DNA of 64,000 bases from Crystallibacter degradans (GTDB lineage Bacteria; Actinomycetota; Actinomycetes; Actinomycetales; Micrococcaceae). Under the pieces are notes generated by a model, which was given only the letters and a program-made list of their open reading frames with translations, did not search any database and was not told the DNA's origin. Made by a program: the position numbers and the translations under genes. The first letter of the stretch is position 1; the number at the start of each line of letters is the position of its first letter. The DNA lies in assembly GCF_012952295.1 (NCBI RefSeq), contig NZ_JABBCH010000005.1, forward strand, positions 213,300-277,299, written 5' to 3'. Shown one piece after another: positions 16,918 through 26,472 of the stretch.

Positions 16918-18129
16918 GTGCTTAAGGTCGGTCTGACAGGCGGCATTGCCGCGGGTAAATCTCTGGTGGCGCGGCGGCTGCGTGAACGCGGCGCGCTCCT
17001 GATCGATGCCGACGTGCTCGCTCGCGAAGTCGTCGAACCGGGGACTCCCGGACTGCAGGCTGTGGTGGCGGCGTTCGGGGAAAAGATTCTGACCGACGAC
17101 GGCGGACTGGACCGTCCGGCCCTCGGCGCTGCGGTTTTCGGTGATCATGCGAAACGGGAACAGCTCAACGCCATCATCCACCCGCTGGTCCGCGCACGTT
17201 CGGCTCAGCTGGTTGCAGAGGCCGAGCCGGAGCGGATCATCGTTCAGGACATCCCGCTGCTGGTGGAAACCGGGCAAGGGTCGCGATTCCATCTGGTCCT
17301 TGTGGTGGATGCCCCCGAGGAAGTCCGGATCCGGCGCATGGTCTCTGACCGGGGCATGGCTGAGGCCGACGCTCAGGCACGCATTGCCGCGCAGGCGACA
17401 CATGCCGAACGGCTGGCAGCGGCCGACGTCGTACTGGAAAACGTGGAGTCCCCGGAAGCCCTCCTGGCACGGGTAGACCGCTTGTGGGATGAGCGGCTCG
17501 AACCTTTCGCGGCGAACCTTACGGCGGCGCGGGTGGCCGCCCACCGCGGCGGGCCTGTCCTGGCTGAACCGCGGCGGGACTGGCCGCAGCAGGCGAAGCG
17601 GCTGGCGGACCGGATCCAGGCGGCGGATGAGCGGATTCTGGCGGTGGATCACATCGGCTCGACGGCTGTACCAGGGCTGCCGGCGAAGGACGTCATCGAT
17701 CTGCAGGTCAGCGTGCGTTCGTTGGCTGAAGCCGACGCGGTTGCAGACAGCCTGGCGTCGGCTGGTTTCCCCCGTCGTCGGGGATTGTGGCGGGACATCC
17801 CCAAGCCATCGCACCCGGACCCCGCCGACTGGGAGAAGCGGCTGCACGGGAATGCAGACCCGGGGCGGAGCGCAAACGTCCATGTCCGGGTCGCCGGATC
17901 CCCAGGCTGGCGGTTTGCGCTGGGCTTCCGGGACTGGCTGCGCGCCAACCCGCTGATGGTGCAGGAGTACTTGGCGGAAAAGAAACGGCTTGCCGACCTG
18001 CACGCAACGGACAGCTCAATCGGCCGCTACGCGAAAGATAAGGAACGCTGGTTCACGGAGGTAGCCGAACCCGGGATGCAGGACTGGATGCGCCGTGTCC
18101 GATGGCGGCCGGACGGCGCGACTGGGTAG
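16918..18129 (+). CDS. coaE: dephospho-CoA kinase fused to a GrpB (UPF0157) domain
   Basis: The 403-residue protein has two parts. Residues 1-200 are dephospho-CoA kinase: P-loop GLTGGIAAGKS, then IDADVLAREVVEPGTPG and the QDIPLLVE strand. This is the last step of coenzyme A synthesis, phosphorylating the ribose 3'-hydroxyl. Residues 210-395 are a GrpB domain, a nucleotidyltransferase-like fold (VDHIGSTAVPGLPAKDVIDLQV), which also ends with a RYAKDKERWF motif. The same fusion is known in mycobacteria and relatives, where the second domain is thought to help folding or regulation. The gene stands alone. Confidence 0.94.
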   Translation: MLKVGLTGGIAAGKSLVARRLRERGALLIDADVLAREVVEPGTPGLQAVVAAFGEKILTDDGGLDRPALGAAVFGDHAKREQLNAIIHPLVRARSAQLVAEAEPERIIVQDIPLLVETGQGSRFHLVLVVDAPEEVRIRRMVSDRGMAEADAQARIAAQATHAERLAAADVVLENVESPEALLARVDRLWDERLEPFAANLTAARVAAHRGGPVLAEPRRDWPQQAKRLADRIQAADERILAVDHIGSTAVPGLPAKDVIDLQVSVRSLAEADAVADSLASAGFPRRRGLWRDIPKPSHPDPADWEKRLHGNADPGRSANVHVRVAGSPGWRFALGFRDWLRANPLMVQEYLAEKKRLADLHATDSSIGRYAKDKERWFTEVAEPGMQDWMRRVRWRPDGATG

Positions 18130-18161
18130 CGGCGGCCGGCGCGCTACGCAGCCGTGGCCCG

Positions 18162-19613
18162 TCAGCGGGCCGCTTCTGCCCGGTCCCGTTCGATGCTGGG
18201 GATTTCCGTCCCGCGGATGGAGCAACCAGCGGTTTCCGGGATGAACTTCAGCGCAACGGCGCCGACGACACAGGCCACCATCATGTAGTAGGCGGGAACC
18301 AGCGTGTCACCGGTAGCTTGAATGAGCAGATCGTTCACCAGCGGCGCCGTCCCGCCGAAGAGCGCCGTTGACACGTTGTAGGTGATGGCGAATCCGGCAT
18401 ACCGCACCTGCGTGGGGAACATCGCCGGGAACGTCGCGGAAATTGTCGCCAGCTGCAGTACGTACAACAGACCCAGCACGGCGAAGCCGATCAGGGCCGT
18501 GCCGAAGTTGATCCGCATGAGCAGGTACATGGGTATGGCGGCCACAAAGAGGCCCAGCAGCGAGGCCCACCACATGGGTTTTCGGCCGATCCTATCGGAG
18601 AGCTTGCCGGCAAACGGGATGACAATCATCATGGCCAGCTGGCCCAGCAGCAGCAGCGTCAGAGCGTTGTTGGCGGGCAGATTGATTTCCGTCTGCAGGT
18701 AGGTGGGCATGTAGCTGAGCAGGGTGTAGTTCGTGACATTCAGCGCTACGACCAGTCCGCCCATGGTCAGCAGCGGCTTCCAATATTTCACCACCAGATC
18801 GCGCAGCTCGGTCTTCGCGTTGGGCTCTTCCAGATGATGGTCCTCGAGATCGCGGAAGACCGGCGTATCTTCGAGCTTGGTACGCAGATAGAGACCGATC
18901 AGACCCATGGGACCCGCCACCAGGAACGGCAGGCGCCAGCCCCACTCGGTCATTGCCTGCTCACCCAGCACGATCTGGAAGAACAGCACTAGCGCCGTGC
19001 CGAGGATGAAACCGAACAGGGTGCCGAATTCCAGGAAGCTGCCGAAGAAACCGCGCTTCTTATCCGGCGAGTACTCGGCCATGAAGGTTGCCGCCCCGCC
19101 GTATTCGCCGCCGGTGGAGAACCCTTGCACCATGCGGAGCAGGATCAGCAGGATCGGGGCCCAGACGCCGATCGTTTCAAAATTGGGGAGCAGGCCGATG
19201 GCAAAGGTGGCACCGGCCATCAGGATGATGGTCAGCGCCAGAATGGCCTTGCGGCCAAGCCGGTCTCCGAGCGGGCCCCAGACCAGCCCGCCCAACGGAC
19301 GGACAAGGAATGAGATGGCGAAGGTGGCCAGCGCGAGGGCGGTGCCAAGGCCGCCTTCTGTGGGGAAGAAGTTGGCGGTAATGTACGTGACGGCTACCGC
19401 ATAAATGCCGTAGTCGAACCACTCCGTGGCGTTACCCATCGCCGACGCGCCGATGGCGTTCCGGATGGTTTTCCTGCCTTCAGGGGTATCGGTAGTCGGG
19501 GCCGCGTATTTTTCCTCCACGGGCTCAGACGCCGGGTTCTGCTGGGGGTTTGCGTCGTCCTGGCCGGGCCTCTGACCCGGCTCCGGCTCCGGCGGTCGTT
19601 CATCGGTTGGCAC
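18162..19613 (-). CDS. MFS transporter of the metabolite:H+ symporter (proline/betaine-like) family
   Basis: The 483-residue protein has a 40-residue Pro/Glu-rich cytoplasmic head followed by 12 predicted membrane segments. The MFS loop motif is [13 protein letters not shown] between segments 2 and 3, and [13 protein letters not shown] is its repeat in the second half. The head of the membrane part ([14 protein letters not shown]) is typical of the MHS family, which includes ProP and ShiA and carries osmolytes or organic acids with protons. The substrate is unknown. GTG 19613 has GGAGAG just upstream. A cluster of AGATC half-sites starts 14 nt before the start codon and may be its operator. 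Confidence 0.88.
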   Translation of the reverse strand: MPTDERPPEPEPGQRPGQDDANPQQNPASEPVEEKYAAPTTDTPEGRKTIRNAIGASAMGNATEWFDYGIYAVAVTYITANFFPTEGGLGTALALATFAISFLVRPLGGLVWGPLGDRLGRKAILALTIILMAGATFAIGLLPNFETIGVWAPILLILLRMVQGFSTGGEYGGAATFMAEYSPDKKRGFFGSFLEFGTLFGFILGTALVLFFQIVLGEQAMTEWGWRLPFLVAGPMGLIGLYLRTKLEDTPVFRDLEDHHLEEPNAKTELRDLVVKYWKPLLTMGGLVVALNVTNYTLLSYMPTYLQTEINLPANNALTLLLLGQLAMMIVIPFAGKLSDRIGRKPMWWASLLGLFVAAIPMYLLMRINFGTALIGFAVLGLLYVLQLATISATFPAMFPTQVRYAGFAITYNVSTALFGGTAPLVNDLLIQATGDTLVPAYYMMVACVVGAVALKFIPETAGCSIRGTEIPSIERDRAEAAR

Positions 19614-19626
19614 TGTCTCTCCATCC

Positions 19627-19648
19627 AGATCAGTGATCTTTGCAGATC
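19627..19648. promoter_or_regulatory. candidate operator: AGATCA/TGATCT palindrome with a third half-site
   Basis: AGATCA-G-TGATCT (19627-19639) is a perfect inverted repeat, and AGATC recurs at 19644-19648 so that GATCT and AGATC form a second one. The cluster lies immediately upstream of the minus-strand transporter's ribosome-binding site, where a bound repressor would block expression. Confidence 0.4.
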
Positions 19649-19832
19649 CTCATCTTCTGTTCGGTTCGATTGGCGTCGCTATAGCTCACAGTATCCACCG
19701 GCAGAGCGCCGAGGCCAACCGTTTTTGGCAAATTCTCCCTGCCGGATCAGCGGTAGCGGCGGAGACAACACAGGTTCTGGCCCGATGTTCAGCCGGGAGC
19801 AATCGCGGACGAGCGCTGGCCGCAATTGGGGC

Positions 19833-19838
19833 TACCGT
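19833..19838 (+). promoter_or_regulatory. -10-like element of uvrB (TACCGT)
   Basis: TACCGT fits TANNNT and lies 7 nt before the uvrB ATG, consistent with a leaderless transcript. I found no LexA-type palindrome between the transporter gene and uvrB. Confidence 0.35.
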
Positions 19839-19845
19839 TAATGCC

Positions 19846-21942
19846 ATGAGTCTTGCGCAGGACATCAACCGAGTTGTAGCTCCATTCGAAGTAATCAGTG
19901 ATTACAAACCAGCAGGCGACCAGCCGGGCGCCATTAAGGAACTCACCGCCCGGATCCAGGCAGGGGAGAAGGACATCGTCCTTCTGGGTGCAACGGGCAC
20001 CGGCAAAAGCGCCACGACGGCGTGGCTGATCGAACAGGTGCAGCGGCCCACGCTGGTTATGGTCCAGAACAAGACACTGGCAGCCCAGTTGGCGAACGAG
20101 TTCCGGGAACTGTTGCCGAACAATGCAGTGGAGTACTTCGTCTCCTACTACGACTACTACCAGCCGGAAGCTTACGTGCCACAGACGGACACGTTCATCG
20201 AAAAGGACTCCTCCGTCAACGAGGAAGTCGAACGGCTCCGGCATTCGGCGACGAACGCTTTGCTGACCCGTCGTGACGTCGTCGTCGTTGCTACGGTCTC
20301 CTGCATCTACGGTCTGGGCACGCCCGAGGAATACGTGGCTGGCATGGTCACTCTCCGTCAGGGCGAGGAGATGAACCGTGATGAGCTGCTGCGCAGATTC
20401 GTATCCATGCAGTACGCGCGTAATGACATGGACTTCCACCGGGGCACCTTCCGGGTGCGCGGGGATACGGTGGAGATCATTCCGATGTATGAGGAACAGG
20501 CCCTTCGCATCGAGTTTTTCGGGGACGAAATCGAGAAGATCTACACCTTGCATCCCCTGACCGGCGAGATTATCCGCGAGGAAACCGAGATGTATGTGTT
20601 TCCGGCCTCGCACTACGTGGCGGGACCGGAGCGGATGAGCCGGGCGATTAAGGAGATCGAGGATGAGCTGGCCAGCCGGCTGCAGGTCCTGGAATCCCAG
20701 AACAAACTGGTGGAGGCCCAGCGGCTGCGGATGCGCACAACGTACGACCTCGAAATGATGCAGCAGATGGGCTTCTGCAACGGCATTGAAAACTACTCCC
20801 GGCACATCGACGGCCGTGGTGCCGGAACCGCGCCGCACTGCCTGCTCGACTACTTCCCCGACGACTTCATGCTGGTGATCGACGAGTCCCACGTGACAGT
20901 CCCGCAGATCGGCGCGATGTACGAAGGCGATATGTCACGTAAGCGCACGTTGGTGGACCACGGATTCCGGCTGCCCTCCGCAATGGACAACCGGCCGCTG
21001 AAATGGGATGAATTCCTCGAGCGGATCGGCCAGACCGTGTACCTCTCAGCGACGCCGGGCAAATACGAGCTCGGCAAGGCCGACGGGTACGTCCAGCAGA
21101 TTATCCGTCCGACCGGCCTGATCGACCCGGAAGTCGTGGTGAAGCCGACCAAGGGCCAGATCGATGACCTGCTGGGTGAGATCAACACCCGGGTGGAGAA
21201 GAACGAGCGCGTCCTGGTCACCACGCTGACCAAACGGATGGCCGAGGACCTGACCGAATACCTCATGGAGCACGGCGTCAAAGTCCAGTACCTGCACTCG
21301 GACGTCGATACCCTGCGCCGGGTGGAACTCCTGCGCGAACTGCGGATGGGTACCTTCGACGTCCTGGTCGGGATCAACCTGCTGCGTGAAGGCCTGGACC
21401 TGCCCGAAGTCTCCCTGGTCAGCATCCTCGATGCAGACAAGGAGGGGTTCCTGCGCAGCAGCACGTCGCTGATCCAGACCATCGGCCGCGCGGCCCGTAA
21501 CGTGTCGGGCGAGGTCCACATGTATGCGGACCGCATCACCGATTCGATGGCGCACGCCATCGAGGAGACCAACCGGCGCCGCGAAATCCAGCAGGCCTAC
21601 AACAAGAAACACGGGGTGGACCCGCAGCCGCTGCGCAAACGGATTGCGGACATTACCGACCAGCTGGCCCGCGAGGACGCCGATACGGCGGAGCTGCTGG
21701 GTGAGTTTGATTACGGCAAGGGCAAGCGCGGCTACTCGGCCGCGAAGCCGAAGGAAAAGATCCGTAAGGACGGTCTTGCAGCGGTGCCCGCCGAGGACCT
21801 TGCCTCCCTGATCGAAGAGATGACCGCGCAGATGCATGCGGCAGCGGCGGAACTGCAGTTCGAGTTGGCCGGGCGGTTGCGGGACGAAATTGCCGATCTC
21901 AAGAAGGACCTCCGGCAGATGCGTGCAGCCGGTCACGCCTGA
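19846..21942 (+). CDS. uvrB: UvrABC system protein B (excision nuclease helicase subunit)
   Basis: The 698-residue protein has all UvrB features: P-loop GATGTGKS near residue 48, the beta-hairpin segment [15 protein letters not shown] near residue 100 that clamps damaged DNA, DESHV of the DEAD-like motif, QTIGRAARN of motif VI, and a C-terminal UVR motif (residues 650-690) that binds UvrC. It receives damage from UvrA and positions UvrC for the dual incision. The start is ATG 19846 ([14 protein letters not shown]); an open extension upstream to 19633 overlaps the divergent promoter region and has no family match. Confidence 0.97.
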   Translation: MSLAQDINRVVAPFEVISDYKPAGDQPGAIKELTARIQAGEKDIVLLGATGTGKSATTAWLIEQVQRPTLVMVQNKTLAAQLANEFRELLPNNAVEYFVSYYDYYQPEAYVPQTDTFIEKDSSVNEEVERLRHSATNALLTRRDVVVVATVSCIYGLGTPEEYVAGMVTLRQGEEMNRDELLRRFVSMQYARNDMDFHRGTFRVRGDTVEIIPMYEEQALRIEFFGDEIEKIYTLHPLTGEIIREETEMYVFPASHYVAGPERMSRAIKEIEDELASRLQVLESQNKLVEAQRLRMRTTYDLEMMQQMGFCNGIENYSRHIDGRGAGTAPHCLLDYFPDDFMLVIDESHVTVPQIGAMYEGDMSRKRTLVDHGFRLPSAMDNRPLKWDEFLERIGQTVYLSATPGKYELGKADGYVQQIIRPTGLIDPEVVVKPTKGQIDDLLGEINTRVEKNERVLVTTLTKRMAEDLTEYLMEHGVKVQYLHSDVDTLRRVELLRELRMGTFDVLVGINLLREGLDLPEVSLVSILDADKEGFLRSSTSLIQTIGRAARNVSGEVHMYADRITDSMAHAIEETNRRREIQQAYNKKHGVDPQPLRKRIADITDQLAREDADTAELLGEFDYGKGKRGYSAAKPKEKIRKDGLAAVPAEDLASLIEEMTAQMHAAAAELQFELAGRLRDEIADLKKDLRQMRAAGHA

Positions 21943-21968
21943 CCCCGGAGCGGCCGATCGGGTACACT
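21939..21968 (+). promoter_or_regulatory. promoter of the terC riboswitch transcript
   Basis: CTGACC (21939-21944) overlaps the end of uvrB, and TACACT (21963-21968) follows after 18 bp. Transcription from about 21975 would begin exactly where the riboswitch fold begins. Confidence 0.55.
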
Positions 21969-21974
21969 CGTTGA

Positions 21975-22081
21975 GGCGTAGGGGAGTATCCCAAGTGCTG
22001 TGAACGTCAACACGCCCGGCGAAGTCGCCGGGCCGGGCACAGCGGCCGGCCATTGGTTGCCGGCGGAGAGACTTGCGGCAA
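21975..22081 (+). ncRNA. yybP-ykoY manganese riboswitch
   Basis: The leader contains GGGGAGTATCCC (21981-21992), the hallmark 5' internal-loop sequence of yybP-ykoY RNAs. It then has a GC-rich branched middle (hairpins around 22014-22035 and 22043-22062) and the 3' partner GGAGAGACTT (22065-22074). This class binds Mn2+ and very often precedes TerC-family, P-type ATPase or MntP genes, as here. In high-GC bacteria it more often acts on translation, or on early transcription, than by a poly-U terminator; no U-tract terminator is seen, so translational control of terC is the more likely mode. Confidence 0.75.
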
Positions 22082-22109
22082 CCACTCGTACCCTCGAAAG
22101 GCCTTTTTC

Positions 22110-23165
22110 GTGCTCGAATTACCCCTTTGGTTTGAAGTCGGCACCTTTGTGGTGCTTGGACTGGTCCTGTTGTTCGACCTTCTCTACGTGGTACGACGCC
22201 CCCATGAGCCCTCCATGAAGGAAGCCGGGCTCTGGGTCGGGTTCTACGTGACGCTGGCCCTGATCTTCGGCGCGATGATGTTCGCGTTCACGGGACCTGA
22301 ATTCGGCGGGCAGTTCCTGGCTGGCTGGGTGACGGAATACAGCCTCAGCATCGACAACCTGTTCGTCTTCATCATCATCATGGCGCGCTTCTCCGTGCCG
22401 CGTAAATACCAGCAGGAAGTGCTGATGGTGGGCATCATCATCGCGCTGATCCTGCGCGGCATCTTCATTCTGCTGGGTGCGGAGTTGGTGGAGAACTTCA
22501 GCTGGATCTTCTACATCTTCGGTGCTTTCCTGCTGTGGACCGGCTACAAGCAGGCAAAGGACGACGGCGAGGACGAAGAAGAGGGCGCTGAGAACCCGCT
22601 GATCGCCAAGCTGCGTACCGTGGTGCCGATGAGCGACAAGTACGACGGCAACAAGATCCGCACCGTGGTGAACGGGAAAAAGGTCTTTACCCCGATGCTC
22701 ATCGTGTTCGTGACCATCGGCCTGACCGACCTGCTCTTCGCCGTTGACTCCATCCCGGCAATCTTCGGTCTGACCCAGAGCGCCTTCATTGTTTTCACCG
22801 CCAACATCTTTGCGCTGATGGGCCTTCGCCAGCTGTACTTCCTGCTGGGCGGTCTCATGACGCGCCTGGTCTACCTCAAGCACGGCCTGGCCTTCATCCT
22901 CGTCTTCATTGGCGTCAAGCTGATCTTCCACGCCATGCATGTCAATGAACTGCCCTTCCTCAACGGCGGCCAGCCGATTGAATGGGCCCCGGAGATTCCG
23001 ACCTTCGTCTCCCTGGCGGTCATCGTCGGCACGATTGTCGTCGCCACGGTAGCGAGCCTGCTGAGCCCTGCGGCCAAGGCCGCAAAGCTCGACGCCGAAC
23101 TCGCTGCGGACCTGGAGGCCAGTCGCCGCGAGGAGCGCGAGGAAGACAAGCTCAACGAACAGTAG
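22110..23165 (+). CDS. TerC family integral membrane protein (probable Mn2+ exporter)
   Basis: The 351-residue protein has about nine membrane segments and the TerC motifs TEYSLSIDNLFVFIIIM and DLLFAVDSIPAIFGL, whose membrane Asp residues probably bind metal. TerC proteins were named for tellurite resistance, but those behind yybP-ykoY riboswitches (Alx, YkoY type) export manganese and help to metallate exoenzymes. The C-terminus is a charged, probably cytoplasmic tail. GTG 22110 (VLELPLWFEV) follows a CGAAAGG site. The riboswitch directly upstream makes Mn2+-dependent expression likely. Confidence 0.92.
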   Translation: MLELPLWFEVGTFVVLGLVLLFDLLYVVRRPHEPSMKEAGLWVGFYVTLALIFGAMMFAFTGPEFGGQFLAGWVTEYSLSIDNLFVFIIIMARFSVPRKYQQEVLMVGIIIALILRGIFILLGAELVENFSWIFYIFGAFLLWTGYKQAKDDGEDEEEGAENPLIAKLRTVVPMSDKYDGNKIRTVVNGKKVFTPMLIVFVTIGLTDLLFAVDSIPAIFGLTQSAFIVFTANIFALMGLRQLYFLLGGLMTRLVYLKHGLAFILVFIGVKLIFHAMHVNELPFLNGGQPIEWAPEIPTFVSLAVIVGTIVVATVASLLSPAAKAAKLDAELAADLEASRREEREEDKLNEQ

Positions 23166-23204
23166 CCAGTTGAACGACAGGAAGCGCGCGGCGCACAGCG
23201 GCGT

Positions 23205-23210
23205 TATGCT
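23205..23210 (+). promoter_or_regulatory. -10 element (TATGCT), probable leaderless start
   Basis: TATGCT ends 6 nt before the GTG at 23217 of the MFS gene. Confidence 0.5.
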
Positions 23211-23216
23211 CGCAGT

Positions 23217-24596
23217 GTGAGTTCTCCTGTCAACGCGGCGCTGGATGTCCAAGCACGGCTTGGACGCATCCAGCGCCGCACCGTTTTAACCCTCGCCCTC
23301 GCCCAGTTGTTCAGCGGCGTTGGCAATGGTGCCGCACTCGCGATCGGTTCCCTTCTTGCCGTGGAGCTTTCCGGCAATGAAGAACTTGCCGGTACGTCCA
23401 CCATGGCCCTGTCCCTGGCCGGTGCCCTGGTCGCGCTGCCACTGGCCGGCCTGGCGGCTCGGAGAGGCCGGCGGCAGGCGCTGATCTCCGGCCTGCTGCT
23501 GGCCCTGCTGGGCGCCGCACTCATGGTGCTGGCACCCATCCTGCGTTCCTACCTGCTGGTGCTGGCTGGATCCGCCTTGCTGGGCGTCGGCGCCGCAGTC
23601 AATCTGCAGGCGCGGTTTGCGGCCGTCGATCTGGCACGGCCGGAGCGCCGCGGACGCGACCTGTCCTTCGTGGTCTGGTCCATCACCATCGGAGCGGTGG
23701 CAGGACCAAATCTGATTAAGCCCGGAGCCGAGCTCGCCTTAGCCCTGTCGCTGCCGGAGACGTCCGGTCCGTTCCTGTTTTCAATGGCAGGGCTGGCCAT
23801 CGGAGCGGTTCTGCTGTTCGTCGGGCTGCGTCCGGATCCGCTGCTGGTGGCCCGGAGCGTTGCCGCTGGTCCCGGAACGGCGCCCGCATCTCCCGCCGCA
23901 CATCGAGCCGCACCGGCGACGGAGGCCGCGCCGAACTCCGCCTTGCCCCAAAGGCTCCGCGGTGGTTCGCTGGGCGCTGGCCTGGCGGCGGTCCGCCGGT
24001 CACCGATGGCTCAGCTGGGTCTGGTCACGGTCGTCGGGGCGCACCTGGTCATGGTCGCGGTGATGTCCATGACTCCCGTCCATCTGCAGGCGCTCGATCA
24101 TGCGTCCGGTCTGCACCACAGCGAGGCCGATACACTCGCGTTCATCGGATTCACCATCTCCCTGCACATCGCCGGCATGTACGCGCTGTCGCCGGTGATC
24201 GGCCTTCTCACCGACAGGCTGGGCCGACTTCGGATGATCATGGCCGCCCAGCTGGTGCTGCTGGCCGCCGTCGGGCTGGCCGGGATCGGGCACGGTGACC
24301 AGCTGTGGGTGGGAGTCGGACTGGCTGTCCTCGGCGTGGGCTGGTCGGCTGCCACCATCGCCGGCTCCACCTTGTTGACGGAATCAGTCTCCGACGAGGA
24401 CCGGGTGCTGGTGCAGGGAGTCTCCGATACCTGCATGGGTGCCGCGGGTGCGTTGGGTGCGGCGCTCTCCGGCGTAGCACTTGCGTTCTTTGGCTTCGCC
24501 GGACTGAACCTGGCAGCAGCGCTGGCGGCCGGCGTCGTCCTGGCCTTCGCTGTTGTGGAGACCGCCCGGAACCGCGCGAGCCAGCGACAGACGTAG
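23217..24596 (+). CDS. MFS transporter
   Basis: The 459-residue protein has 12 hydrophobic segments with a long Ala/Pro-rich central loop (about residues 215-245). The first half has a loop ARRGRRQAL after segment 2; the second has GLLTDRLGRLRMI. The overall pattern is that of drug/metabolite efflux members of the major facilitator superfamily, but no substrate can be named. It starts at GTG 23217, has its own -10 element, and converges on the peptidase gene 42 nt downstream. Confidence 0.85.
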   Translation: MSSPVNAALDVQARLGRIQRRTVLTLALAQLFSGVGNGAALAIGSLLAVELSGNEELAGTSTMALSLAGALVALPLAGLAARRGRRQALISGLLLALLGAALMVLAPILRSYLLVLAGSALLGVGAAVNLQARFAAVDLARPERRGRDLSFVVWSITIGAVAGPNLIKPGAELALALSLPETSGPFLFSMAGLAIGAVLLFVGLRPDPLLVARSVAAGPGTAPASPAAHRAAPATEAAPNSALPQRLRGGSLGAGLAAVRRSPMAQLGLVTVVGAHLVMVAVMSMTPVHLQALDHASGLHHSEADTLAFIGFTISLHIAGMYALSPVIGLLTDRLGRLRMIMAAQLVLLAAVGLAGIGHGDQLWVGVGLAVLGVGWSAATIAGSTLLTESVSDEDRVLVQGVSDTCMGAAGALGAALSGVALAFFGFAGLNLAAALAAGVVLAFAVVETARNRASQRQT

Positions 24597-24638
24597 GACG
24601 CGCCGCCGTTGTTTCCGGCAGCGGAACCTGGCCGTGAA

Positions 24639-25964
24639 CTACTCGACGGCGCCATCCTGCTTGCGGCACATGGTGAGCAGGCGGCGGAAGATGGCCTCGC
24701 CGTCGTCCGAAATGCCGTCATGATGGAAATCGGCGGTCTCCCACACCTGCAGTCCCCTGACCCGGTCGGCAGTTTCCAGCGACAGGTCGCGGTCCACGTA
24801 GATGTCCTCCGCGTACACCGCAGCTGCGGCCGGTACGGTGTTCGCGGCCAGCCGTTCAAGGTCGTAAAGCGCGGGCCAGTCGTCCTGGGTAGCCAGCAGC
24901 CCGGCCACCTCCTGCAGCGGCACCAGCGCCGGGTCCTCCTCGAAGTACCACGGGTAGACCATTTCGCCGGTGAGCAGCGGATGCTCCGCTTCGGGGCTGA
25001 ACTGCGGATACTGCCCAAGGACCCGCCAGGCGGACCAGACGGTGGCTTCCTGCTGGGCGTAGATGGCTTCGTGCAGCAACGCATAAAGGGGATTGGCAGC
25101 CCGGCTGACTTGGTGGCTGACCTGTTCGAGGAAGGTATCGGACAGCCGCGGGCCGTCCGGCGTGGCAGTGAATGCATCTTCCAGCAGGTAGTGCAGGGCG
25201 TCCACCCGGGTATTGCCACCCAGGAAGGAGCCGAGCATCTGGAAGCGGCGCACACTCAGTTGCTCGCCGGTAGGCAGGTATTCCGGCACCTGCTCCAGAT
25301 GCCGGGCTATCCGGGTCACCTGCTGGCGGTCCTCGGGGTAGCGGGCGAAGTATTCGGCGTTGCGAGCCTCGACCCCCTTGAAGGTGACCTGGTACACCCG
25401 GTCCGGGTGGCCGGTCAGCGGTGCCAGACCGCCGGTGATGAGGACCTCGCGAAGTCCCGCCGGTGCAAATGATAGGTAGCTCAGGGCGCAGAAACCGCCG
25501 TAGCTCTGGCCGAAGACGCTCCAGGGCGCGGCGGCCAGCTTCTGCCGGATGAGCTCGGCGTCCGCCACGATGGAGTCTGCCCGAAAGTGGGTCAGGTATT
25601 CCGCCTGCGCCGCCGCGCCGCCCTGCAGCGGAAGGCTCTGGCGGGAGAGGGGAGTGGACAGCCCGGTGCCGCGCTGGTCCAGCATCAGGATGCGGAAGTG
25701 CCGCGCGGCTTCCTTCATCCAGCCGCCCAGGGACGTTACCCGGTTCCCGCGGCCGCCGGGACCGCCCTGCAGGAACAGCAGCCAGGGCAGGGATTCCACT
25801 GCCTCGGGGCTGTGCTCCAGGGACGTGTATTCCCGGGCGAAGACCTGGATGCTGCCACCGTCCACGTCCCCGTGGACCAGCGGAACGGTGAACCAGTGTT
25901 CCACCGTCCTGGCCCCGTGCATGACGTGCGAGGCGGCAATCCGGTGGGCTGCGCCGTCGTGCAT
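24639..25964 (-). CDS. alpha/beta hydrolase, prolyl aminopeptidase-like (peptidase family S33)
   Basis: The 441-residue protein has LLFLQGGPGGRGNR, the HGGPG-type oxyanion motif of proline iminopeptidases, then LDQRGTGLSTP and the nucleophile elbow GQSYGG near residue 140. A large helical cap region follows, and the C-terminal part ends DFHHDGISDDG, where the catalytic His probably lies. The size fits the long S33 branch. These enzymes release N-terminal proline from peptides. The ATG overlaps the preceding acetyltransferase stop by one base (TAATG), so the start is fixed by coupling; upstream in-frame codons would only overlap that gene. Confidence 0.87.
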   Translation of the reverse strand: MHDGAAHRIAASHVMHGARTVEHWFTVPLVHGDVDGGSIQVFAREYTSLEHSPEAVESLPWLLFLQGGPGGRGNRVTSLGGWMKEAARHFRILMLDQRGTGLSTPLSRQSLPLQGGAAAQAEYLTHFRADSIVADAELIRQKLAAAPWSVFGQSYGGFCALSYLSFAPAGLREVLITGGLAPLTGHPDRVYQVTFKGVEARNAEYFARYPEDRQQVTRIARHLEQVPEYLPTGEQLSVRRFQMLGSFLGGNTRVDALHYLLEDAFTATPDGPRLSDTFLEQVSHQVSRAANPLYALLHEAIYAQQEATVWSAWRVLGQYPQFSPEAEHPLLTGEMVYPWYFEEDPALVPLQEVAGLLATQDDWPALYDLERLAANTVPAAAAVYAEDIYVDRDLSLETADRVRGLQVWETADFHHDGISDDGEAIFRRLLTMCRKQDGAVE

Positions 25965-26467
25965 TATGCCGTCCGAGCCGGAACGGTGGAGCCGAATTCG
26001 CGCAGCGCGGGGCCGGCCAGGCGGAAGGTGGACCACTCCTCCTGCGGCAGCGCACCCAGGCTGCGGTAGAAGTTGATGGACGGTTCGTTCCAGTTCAGCA
26101 CCGCCCATTCCACCCGGGCATAACCGTTCTCGACGGCGTGCTGTGCCAGCGTGCGCAGCAGTGCCTTGCCGTGCCCCGCGCCGCGTGACTCCGGGCGCAC
26201 GTACAGGTCCTCCAGGTAGATGCCGTGGACGCCCTCCCAGGTGGAGAAATTGCGGAACCATAGCGCAAAACCCTGCACGCCGCCGTCGTCCTCGGCGATA
26301 TGGGCGAACACGGACGGGTTGCCGCCGAAGAGGGCCTGCTTCAGCTGCTCCTCGGTGGTCTTGACCGCGTCCGGTTCCTTTTCGTAGACGGCGAGCTCGC
26401 GGATGAGCTCAAGGATGACGGGAACATCGGATTCGCGGGCACGCCGGATACTGGTCATAACTGGCAT
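25964..26467 (-). CDS. GNAT N-acetyltransferase, diamine acetyltransferase-like
   Basis: The 167-residue protein is a single GNAT domain: IRRARESDVPVILELIRELA at the N-terminus, EDLYVRPESRGAGHGKALL with the acetyl-CoA-binding R-G-x-G-x-G/A loop near residue 90, then VLNWNEPSINFYRSLGA. The sequence pattern is that of the spermidine/spermine N1-acetyltransferase branch (YLEDLYV, N-x-x-x-I-x-F-Y). ATG 26467 and ATG 26458 are both possible starts. It is the middle gene of a three-gene operon, 5 nt after the helicase and coupled to the hydrolase. Confidence 0.88.
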   Translation of the reverse strand: MPVMTSIRRARESDVPVILELIRELAVYEKEPDAVKTTEEQLKQALFGGNPSVFAHIAEDDGGVQGFALWFRNFSTWEGVHGIYLEDLYVRPESRGAGHGKALLRTLAQHAVENGYARVEWAVLNWNEPSINFYRSLGALPQEEWSTFRLAGPALREFGSTVPARTA

Positions 26468-26472
26468 CCTAA

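Noticed and set aside
19649..19845. LexA box upstream of uvrB
   Set aside because: GGTTCGA occurs near 19663 but its partner half-site is missing.
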